DNA from: Clostridiales bacterium
GTDB lineage: Bacteria > Bacillota > Clostridia > Christensenellales > DUVY01
Reading direction: 5' to 3'
Assembly: GCA_031290295.1 (NCBI GenBank)
Contig: JAITNT010000294.1
Span: 1 to 5,188, forward strand
DNA length: 5,188 nucleotides
Positions within the stretch are counted from its first letter, which is position 1, and every line of letters starts with the position of its first letter. Below, one piece after another: positions 1 to 5,188 of this stretch. Both the position numbers and the translations under genes were made by a program. Below the pieces are notes generated by a model. That model was not told the DNA's origin, made no database searches, and was given only the letters and a program-made list of their open reading frames with translations.

Positions 1-690
1 GCAAATACGCGCGTGAAAAACGTCGCGCTTGTCGACTGTACGGCGGAGTTGTTTCTCGAGGCGTCCTATTCAAGTCCCGTATTCATAAGCGATTTTATCG
101 GGCAGAACGGCGGGGCGCAAACCGACGGCTGCGAGTATTCTACGGCACGCGCCGCACAGTTCAGGAACGTTTCGACCGCCTCCGACTTCTTAAAGGCGGT
201 TGCCTTGACAGAGGCCGATCCCGCCGCGAGCATAAACGTCAACATACTTGCGGATTTAGATTTCGGAGCGGCGCAATCCGAATGGAAATTTATTTCCGAA
301 GCGGCGTTTGAAATACGCGGCAACGGACATAAAATCAAAAACGCGCGGCTTACTGAGACCTTAGAGGCGGCAGACGTCGCGGCGTCGGATACCCTAGGGC
401 TGTTCGGCTCGCTCAAAGGCGCGAAAATAAGCGGCGTAACATTTGAAAGTTGTTCCGTTACGGTTACGCTCAACGCAGTCCCGGCAAGCGGGAAATTCTT
501 TGTCGGACTGCTTGCGGGGTATGCGGACGGCGGAACGGCGCTTACCGGTTTGACGGCGACGGGCTGTTCCGTTACGGTCGTCGTGACCGCATCGGGCGTT
601 GATTTATACACGGGGCAGCTTGCGGGCGAAAACGCGGCGACAATTCTGGACTGCGACTTCAACGGCGTGATCGTTTCGGCGACGCCGTGA
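1..690 (+). CDS. GLUG-like repeat (beta-helix) surface or exported protein, C-terminal part
   Basis: The frame is open from base 1 to the TGA at 688-690, so this is the last 229 codons of a longer gene. The GTG at 13 is an internal valine and not a credible start, because the frame continues upstream and there is no ribosome site. A segment with the pattern 'NILADLDF...W.FI...FEIRGNGHKIKN' (about 226-342) matches the lead-in seen before GLUG and other right-handed beta-helix repeats. Three repeats follow, starting GLFG (397), GLLAG (505) and GQLAG (613), exactly 36 codons apart. A weaker copy (SDFIG, near 88-102) precedes the lead-in, so the protein probably contains tandem modules. It is rich in Ala, Val, Thr and Gly and has few charged residues. 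No LPXTG motif, transmembrane helix or other anchor is visible at the C-terminus; any signal peptide or anchor would lie upstream. Such proteins are usually exported adhesins or surface proteins, but the actual role is unknown. Family call fairly sure, function unsure. Confidence 0.72.
   Translation, partial: ANTRVKNVALVDCTAELFLEASYSSPVFISDFIGQNGGAQTDGCEYSTARAAQFRNVSTASDFLKAVALTEADPAASINVNILADLDFGAAQSEWKFISEAAFEIRGNGHKIKNARLTETLEAADVAASDTLGLFGSLKGAKISGVTFESCSVTVTLNAVPASGKFFVGLLAGYADGGTALTGLTATGCSVTVVVTASGVDLYTGQLAGENAATILDCDFNGVIVSATP
397..687 (+). repeat. 36-codon GLUG-like repeats inside the upstream gene
   Basis: Three units begin at 397 (GLFG), 505 (GLLAG) and 613 (GQLAG). The spacing is 108 bases each time, and the last unit is cut short by the stop codon. 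Each unit carries a hydrophobic strand with a cysteine: Cys codons at 451, 565 and 652. A 14-base direct DNA repeat, tgttccgttacggt, occurs at 451-464 and 565-578 and encodes CSVTV both times. The repeats are degenerate at the protein level, which suggests an old duplication kept by structure and not a recent expansion. Confidence 0.6.
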
Positions 691-754
691 CCGCTATTGC
701 GCCTTAAACGGCGAAGCGTGCGTGAAATGAAAACAAACGAAAAAATATCAGGTT

Positions 755-760
755 AGGAGG
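755..760 (+). promoter_or_regulatory. Strong ribosome binding site for the binding-protein gene
   Basis: A perfect AGGAGG lies 11 bases before the ATG at 772, inside an A/T-rich leader (about 729-773) that contrasts with the more GC-rich flanks. It fixes the start of the binding protein. The two permease genes downstream have weaker sites, which fits the usual excess of binding protein over permease. Confidence 0.85.
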
Positions 761-771
761 TTTTATTAAAA

Positions 772-3339
772 ATGAAAAAGAGGGCAAAGATTTTTAGAAG
801 CGGGTTTATCGTCGCATTGTGTCTGATTTTATGCGGCTCGGCGCTCTTGGGATGCAAGGACAAGGGGGACGATCCCGTCAGACCCGACGTTTTTGTAATC
901 GCAACCGACGTGCTGGACGGATTATTTAATCCGTTTTTCTCCACGAACGCCAACGACGTCACAATCGGGGGTATGACTCAGTTGTCGTTGCTTTCCTCGG
1001 ATAAGGACGGCAATCTTTCTTACGGCGACGAGGAGGCGTGTATCGTTAAGGACTTCAGCCAGAGCGTTACCGATAACCGCACCGCGCAGGAAAAGCTCGA
1101 CGCGGCAAAGGACAATTTTAAGCCTGCCGCAGATTATTACGAGCGTTATTACACCACCTATGATTTTATACTGAAAAACGGCATCAATTTCAGCGACGGG
1201 TCTCCGCTTACGATTAAGGACGTGCTTTTCAATTACTATGTTTATTTGGATCCGTCGTATACCGGCTCTACAACGCTGTATTCCGTTAATATCAAGGGCT
1301 TGAAGGCATACCGCTCGCAGAAGCTCGAGGAGGGAGAGCAGGACGGCTTCGATACGTACTTTGATCAGAAGGTTGACACAAGAATTAAGGGCATACTTTC
1401 TTATGTTCGGAACGAGTATATCAGCGATGCGGGAAAAACGCTCGCGCAAGCGGATATCCTGCGCGCAAAGCGTCTTTTTAGGGAGGAGCTTAACGCCGAT
1501 TGGACCGCGGCGGCGTCAAAAAAAGAGGATTATCCTAATTACCCGGCAATTACGGAGCAGTGGCAGATTTTCTTAGTTATGGAGGGCTTCATTCAATTGA
1601 CCGAAAAAACGGTCGGCGGCAATAAGCAATACGAGATCGAGTGGGGCGGCTTTCAAAATCCCGCCGATAAAAGCCAGTCGGCGCTCGTGCAGCTGGTGTT
1701 TGAGGATAAGGCGGGGGCGGACGGGAAGTCGGCTTACGAGGATCTTACGCTCGCTCAGCGCACCAGCATAGCGGAAATCGTACAGTTTTGGCAGACGGCA
1801 ACTACGCTGCGCGCCGAGCTTAACGCCGTAGAAAAGGCGGCGTATTACGACGAGGTTCGCGAAGAAAACGCGGGCGAGCTGCTTGTAAAGGACATTTCGG
1901 GGCTTCGTTACGACGGCAAGGTGAACGAGTTCACCAAATATACGGACGGCACAAGCACGGGCGCCACCGAAAAGCTTACGTTTGGCGAGGCGCACGATAA
2001 GGTGACTATCGTTATAAACGGCGTAGACCCTAAGGCGATATGGAATTTCGGTTTTTCCGTAGCGCCGATGAAATATTATTCCAAGCCCGAATTAGCGGCG
2101 GCGGCGGATCCCGCTTTGAAAAAATTCGGAGTTAAAACGGGCGATATCGACTTTATGAACTACATCAAGAGCGTAGCTGTGCCGGTGGGCGCCGGCTCGT
2201 ATAAGGCGAAGGGCGGCACGGCAAAGCTGTCCGAATTCTATTATAACAATCAGGTTTATTTCGAGCGCAACGACGGGTTTTTGATGGGCGTTCCGAAAAT
2301 TCAATATATCACCTACAAGGTCGTGGACGCTAACCGCAAGTTCGAGGAGGTGCAGAGCGGAGCGGTACACTATTCCGACCCAAGCGCCAAGGCTACGACT
2401 ATTAACGCCGCGAACGCCGATATAAGGCTAGCCACCTACGAGATACCGAATTTGGGCTACGGCTATATCGGCATTAACGCGGGGAAGGTTACGAGCCTTA
2501 ACGTGCGCAGGGCGTTTATGCACGCGATGAATATGTCGCTTTGCTTAGAGTATTACACCAACAATACCGCGTCGCTCATCTATTATCCTATGTCTAAGGT
2601 CAATTGGGCGTACCCTAACGCCAACGACCCGGCGTTCGATACCTCGACGGTGCGTAGCGAGCAGGCTTACGAGTACTGGGGCGGCACCGCGGCCGGTAAA
2701 AATGAAATCAAGAAGCTCATAGAGGGCGAGGGCTTCGCGCTTAACGGTCAGGGAATTTATTCGAGGACTAATCCCGTGACGGGGCGCGCCGAAACGCTTA
2801 ACTACGAATTTACCGTGGCGGGTAATAATACCGACCACCCGATGTTCAAAACGCTTTTGAACGCGGCTGCGGTGCTGAATTCAATCGGCTGTAAAATTAC
2901 GCTTAACTCTAAGCCTGACGCGTTGAGCAAGCTCACCAACGGCGATCTCGCCGTCTGGGCGGCGGCGTGGGGCAGTACGATTGACCCCGACATGTATCAG
3001 GTTTATCACAAGGATTCGCAGGCGACGAGCGTGCTCGCGTGGGGCTATCCGTACATCAAGGAGTACGGCTCGACGACGGAGCTTAAAATTCTTGACGAAT
3101 TAAGCGTGCTTATCGACAAGGGCAGAGCGTCGCTTGTGCAAAGCGAGCGCAAGCCCGTCTATCAGCAGGCGCTCGATAAGGTGCTCGACCTTGCGGTGGA
3201 GTTTCCGTCCTATCAGAGAAACAACCTTATAGTCTATAACAAAACCGTACTCGATTCCTCGACTCTTTTGCCTAAGGACGATTGCCGCGGGTATACCGAC
3301 CCGTTGTCAAAAATTTGGCTCGTCGATTTTGTGAAGTAA
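772..3339 (+). CDS. ABC importer solute-binding lipoprotein, family 5 (OppA/DppA type), unusually large
   Basis: This is predicted to be the extracellular, membrane-anchored ligand receptor of a peptide-type ABC importer. The 855-residue product begins with a basic stretch (MKKRAKIFR) and a hydrophobic core, then the lipobox LLGC with the lipidated Cys at residue 28. Family 5 landmarks follow in order: an NPFF segment near 53-56; 'YDFILKNGINFSDGSPLTIKDVLFN' near 130-154, matching the conserved F.DG.P.T..DV region; 'VGAGSYK' near 472-478 (usual GTGPY region); 'GYGYIGINAG....NVRRAFMHAMN' near 562-587 (usual Y.G.N..VR.A region); and 'AAWGSTIDPDMY' near 731-742 (usual W..D..DP region). Typical members have about 500-600 residues. 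The excess is mostly a charged, helix-rich insertion at about residues 183-370, between the N-terminal lobe motif and the next lobe segment. The start is set by the AGGAGG at 755. Permease genes follow after 15 bases. The ligand cannot be read from the sequence: peptides are likeliest, but family members also bind nickel, sugars or other ligands. Confidence 0.93.
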   Translation: MKKRAKIFRSGFIVALCLILCGSALLGCKDKGDDPVRPDVFVIATDVLDGLFNPFFSTNANDVTIGGMTQLSLLSSDKDGNLSYGDEEACIVKDFSQSVTDNRTAQEKLDAAKDNFKPAADYYERYYTTYDFILKNGINFSDGSPLTIKDVLFNYYVYLDPSYTGSTTLYSVNIKGLKAYRSQKLEEGEQDGFDTYFDQKVDTRIKGILSYVRNEYISDAGKTLAQADILRAKRLFREELNADWTAAASKKEDYPNYPAITEQWQIFLVMEGFIQLTEKTVGGNKQYEIEWGGFQNPADKSQSALVQLVFEDKAGADGKSAYEDLTLAQRTSIAEIVQFWQTATTLRAELNAVEKAAYYDEVREENAGELLVKDISGLRYDGKVNEFTKYTDGTSTGATEKLTFGEAHDKVTIVINGVDPKAIWNFGFSVAPMKYYSKPELAAAADPALKKFGVKTGDIDFMNYIKSVAVPVGAGSYKAKGGTAKLSEFYYNNQVYFERNDGFLMGVPKIQYITYKVVDANRKFEEVQSGAVHYSDPSAKATTINAANADIRLATYEIPNLGYGYIGINAGKVTSLNVRRAFMHAMNMSLCLEYYTNNTASLIYYPMSKVNWAYPNANDPAFDTSTVRSEQAYEYWGGTAAGKNEIKKLIEGEGFALNGQGIYSRTNPVTGRAETLNYEFTVAGNNTDHPMFKTLLNAAAVLNSIGCKITLNSKPDALSKLTNGDLAVWAAAWGSTIDPDMYQVYHKDSQATSVLAWGYPYIKEYGSTTELKILDELSVLIDKGRASLVQSERKPVYQQALDKVLDLAVEFPSYQRNNLIVYNKTVLDSSTLLPKDDCRGYTDPLSKIWLVDFVK

Positions 3340-3342
3340 GGG
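3338..3342 (+). promoter_or_regulatory. Weak ribosome binding site for the first permease gene
   Basis: AAGGG overlaps the stop codon of the binding-protein gene and lies 12 bases before the ATG at 3355. The spacing is long and the match is partial. Translation may therefore depend partly on ribosomes arriving from the upstream gene. This is the best candidate in the 15-base gap. Confidence 0.4.
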
Positions 3343-3354
3343 TAACGCGGGCGG

Positions 3355-4353
3355 ATGTTTAGATATATAATCAAGCGAATACTTTTGGCGCTCTTGGTGC
3401 TGTTCGGTGTGTCGGTAATTATCTATGCGCTGATTCGGCTGATGCCGTCCGACTATGTCGATAATATGTTTCAGTCGCAGATGCAACAGGGTAGATTTGA
3501 TCAGGAGGATCTCGACCATATGAAGGAGCTGTACGGTATCCTCGACAACTCCTTTTGGGGGGTGTTGTCGGGTTATTTCCGTTGGCTCGGCGGAACGCTT
3601 ACGGGCGATTTCGGTCTAAGCTTTCTGTACGGGCAACCCGTAGCGCAGGTAATAGCCGACAACATGTTCGTATCGTTCGCGCTCGCGTTGGTTTCTTTGA
3701 TTTTGGAGTACATAATCGCGATACCGCTGGGCACGCGCGTGGCGGTAAATCAATACGGCAAGCTCGACTATGCTACCTCGGTTCTGGCAATGCTCGGGAT
3801 ATCTCTGCCGTCTTTTTTCCTGTCTGCGCTTATAATCAAGGTTTTTGCCGTCGATACGGGGTGGTTTCCCATTCAGGGAATTGCGGACGCGACGGTTAAT
3901 TGGGACGGCAATCCGCTCGGGTTGTTTTTTAATCAGCTGTATCATCTGGTTCTGCCGATGCTCGTTATGACGATTTTATCTATAGGCGGGCTTATGCGCT
4001 ATACGCGTACGAGCACGCTCGAGGTGCTCAACGCCGACTATATACGCACGGCGCGCGCGAAGGGCGCTTCGGAGCGTTCCGTAGTATATAAGCACGCTTT
4101 CAGGAATACCATGATTCCGCTTGTAACTATGATGGCGGGCACGCTGCCCGGACTTTTCGGCGGCGCGATGATAATCGAGGAGGTTTTTGCGATCCCCGGC
4201 ATCGGGCAAAAGGCGTACCGCGCGCTTGTCGCGGGCGATGTTCCTTTTATTATGGGCTATAATATGTTTATCGCCGTTTTGGTGGTGGTGGGTACGCTTT
4301 TGGCAGACCTTATGTATGCGGTGGTAGATCCCCGCGTGAAGCTGATAAGGTAG
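3355..4353 (+). CDS. dppB: ABC importer permease, DppB/OppB family
   Basis: This is the first of two membrane subunits forming the translocation channel of a peptide/nickel-type importer. The 332-residue length is normal for the family. The N-terminus (MFRYIIKRILLALLVLFGVS) is characteristic: a short basic start, then transmembrane helix 1 (about 10-29). An external loop with the typical 'GDFGLSFLYGQPV' segment (84-96) follows. Further helices lie near 104-126, 140-165, 196-214, 253-275 and 299-323. The EAA loop that contacts the ATPase is clear at about 227-255: 'NADYIRTARAKGASE' followed by 'HAFRNTMIP', with the key Gly at 237. The conserved 'EEVFAIPGIGQ' (275-285) and the C-terminal 'DLMYAVVDPRVK' are also present. 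The start at 3355 gives the standard N-terminus. The gene lies 15 bases after the binding protein and 9 before the second permease, so it is operonic. The symbol denotes the family; dipeptide specificity is not shown. Confidence 0.96.
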   Translation: MFRYIIKRILLALLVLFGVSVIIYALIRLMPSDYVDNMFQSQMQQGRFDQEDLDHMKELYGILDNSFWGVLSGYFRWLGGTLTGDFGLSFLYGQPVAQVIADNMFVSFALALVSLILEYIIAIPLGTRVAVNQYGKLDYATSVLAMLGISLPSFFLSALIIKVFAVDTGWFPIQGIADATVNWDGNPLGLFFNQLYHLVLPMLVMTILSIGGLMRYTRTSTLEVLNADYIRTARAKGASERSVVYKHAFRNTMIPLVTMMAGTLPGLFGGAMIIEEVFAIPGIGQKAYRALVAGDVPFIMGYNMFIAVLVVVGTLLADLMYAVVDPRVKLIR

Positions 4354-4355
4354 GG
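4347..4355 (+). promoter_or_regulatory. Ribosome binding site for the second permease gene
   Basis: The purine-rich AAGGTAGGG spans the end of the first permease gene, including its TAG stop, and ends 7 bases before the ATG at 4363. It supports this ATG as the start and suggests coupling of translation between the two permeases. Confidence 0.5.
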
Positions 4356-4362
4356 CACGTAT

Positions 4363-5188
4363 ATGGGCGACAAAAGAAATACGAAAAAAAAGCCGGTTAA
4401 GCCCGCGGACGTAGAAGAAACGCGGGAAGAAATGCGGGAAGCGATTCCCGCGCTTCTGAACGAATATCTGCCCGATTCCGTGACGGAGGTTCGCGAGCGC
4501 GCAATTGCGGACGGCTTGAAGCCCGACCCCGAAACCGAATCGCTTGCCGACGGCGTAAAAAGGCTGTCGCCCTCGCGGTTGGTTCTTAACCGCTTTTTCC
4601 GCTCGAAGCTGTCCGTGATAGGGCTTGCGATTATTGTATTTTTATTCGCCTTTTCTTTTTTGGGTCCGCTGTTTACCGCGTGGGGCGAAACCGAGGTCGA
4701 CGAGGTAAACGAAAACGGCCGCTTGTCCTATGTGGAAAGAATTATAGAATTCACGGGACCCGACGGCGAAACATACGAGGTAGTCGCCGTTTCCGAAACG
4801 ATTTACCTATTTGACACCACGGCGCCTCCGAGCCTAAGCCACATTTTCGGAACGGACGAGGAAGCGATGGACGTGCTGACGCGCACTATGTACGGCGGGC
4901 AAAAATCGCTTTTGCTGGGCTTTTTGGTAGTGTTTTTGTCCACCTTTGTGGGCGTCGTCTTCGGGGGGCTTGCGGGCTATTTCGGCAAATGGGTCGATAA
5001 CGTCATTATGCGCGTAGTGGATGTATTCAACTGTCTGCCTACGCTCCCGATATTGCTTATCGCGAGCGCGCTTCTCGATGCCCTCGGTGTCGACCCGAAG
5101 GATCGGATTTATTGGCTGATGCTGATATTGACGGTTTTTAACTGGGCGGGTACCGCGCGAATGGTGCGCGGTCAAATTCTTTCCTTAC
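4363..5188 (+). CDS. dppC: ABC importer permease, DppC/OppC family, N-terminal part
   Basis: This is the second membrane subunit of the same importer. The frame stays open for 275 codons to the window edge, so the C-terminus, including the EAA loop, is missing. Residues 1-80 form a cytoplasmic tail with a Lys-rich start (KRNTKKKPVK) and an acidic middle; family members often have only about 20-40 residues here. The OppC N-terminal pattern 'LNRFFRSKLSVIGLAII' leads into helix 1 (about 83-103, ending FLGPLF). An external segment (about 104-160) precedes 'FGTDEEAMDVLTRTMYGG' (162-179), the family's GTD..GRDVLSR..YG motif with Ala-Met in place of Gly-Arg. Helix 2 (182-206), the conserved 'GGLAGYFGKWVDNVIMRVVD' (201-220), and helices near 221-240 and 249-265 follow, then 'ARMVRGQILSL' at the edge. 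The start follows the first permease by 9 bases. The symbol is a family-level name; the ligand is unknown. ATPase genes probably lie downstream. Confidence 0.95.
   Translation, partial: MGDKRNTKKKPVKPADVEETREEMREAIPALLNEYLPDSVTEVRERAIADGLKPDPETESLADGVKRLSPSRLVLNRFFRSKLSVIGLAIIVFLFAFSFLGPLFTAWGETEVDEVNENGRLSYVERIIEFTGPDGETYEVVAVSETIYLFDTTAPPSLSHIFGTDEEAMDVLTRTMYGGQKSLLLGFLVVFLSTFVGVVFGGLAGYFGKWVDNVIMRVVDVFNCLPTLPILLIASALLDALGVDPKDRIYWLMLILTVFNWAGTARMVRGQILSL

Noticed and set aside
13..15. The GTG at 13 as the true start of the first gene
   Set aside because: The frame is open to base 1, no ribosome site fits in the 12 bases before it, and the translation begins in the middle of a beta-strand repeat without a signal peptide.
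66..662. A 198-codon open frame on the - strand, opposite the GLUG-like gene
   Set aside because: It lies wholly antisense to a frame with clear repeat motifs, has no recognisable domain, and reflects the codon bias of the real gene.
662..713. Inverted repeats at 662-668/682-688 and the alternative pairing 683-688/708-713, considered as a terminator or attenuator
   Set aside because: The stems are only 6-7 bases, the loops are 13 and 19 bases, one arm lies within coding sequence, and no T-tract follows. The cggcg motif is frequent here, so chance pairing is likely.
697..771. A promoter for the transporter operon in the gap
   Set aside because: TTGCGC at 697-702 is a possible -35 box, but no -10-like hexamer lies at a suitable distance. 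The promoter may be further upstream or of a different class.
922..1449. A 175-codon - strand frame inside the binding-protein gene
   Set aside because: It is antisense to strongly conserved binding-protein motifs, its translation matches no family I recognise, and no ribosome site was evident.
3555..3899. A 114-codon + strand frame inside the first permease gene
   Set aside because: It overlaps conserved permease helices in another frame, and its composition (Arg, Gly and His rich) looks like an out-of-frame reading.

Overview
The window carries four genes, all on the + strand. They are the 3' end of a repeat-built, beta-helix-like (GLUG-type) protein, then a peptide-type ABC importer cluster: a very large family 5 solute-binding lipoprotein and two DppB/DppC-type permeases. 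The second permease runs off the right edge. No RNA gene, CRISPR array, insertion sequence or integrase was seen.

The organism is probably an uncultured, anaerobic, gut-type member of Clostridia (Bacillota). The evidence is a perfect AGGAGG ribosome site in an A-rich leader, a lipoprotein signal on the binding protein, and a DppC-type permease. That permease has a long charged N-terminus and a 'MDVLTR' variant of the family motif, which I recall from gut clostridial homologues. Base composition looks balanced, near half G+C by eye. This taxonomic call is inference; no marker gene is present.

Layout: positions 1-690 hold the C-terminal 229 codons of the GLUG-like protein, whose start lies outside the window. 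Positions 691-771 are a short gap with no convincing terminator or promoter but a strong ribosome site for the next gene. Positions 772-3339 encode the 855-residue binding protein, 3355-4353 the first permease and 4363-5188 the start of the second. The three transporter genes are 15 and 9 bases apart and are almost certainly one operon in the classical order binding protein, permease B, permease C. The ATPase genes (DppD/DppF type) are expected just downstream.

How they work together: the lipid-anchored binding protein should capture an oligopeptide or similar ligand outside the membrane and deliver it to the two-permease channel, which cytoplasmic ATPases would drive. The upstream GLUG-like protein is probably an unrelated exported or surface protein. 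The most unusual features are the roughly 190-residue insertion in the binding protein, the extended N-terminus and altered motif of the second permease, and the regular 36-residue repeat with recurring cysteines in the upstream protein. Nothing here demonstrates a wholly new system; the core is a recognisable peptide/nickel-type importer in a divergent form.
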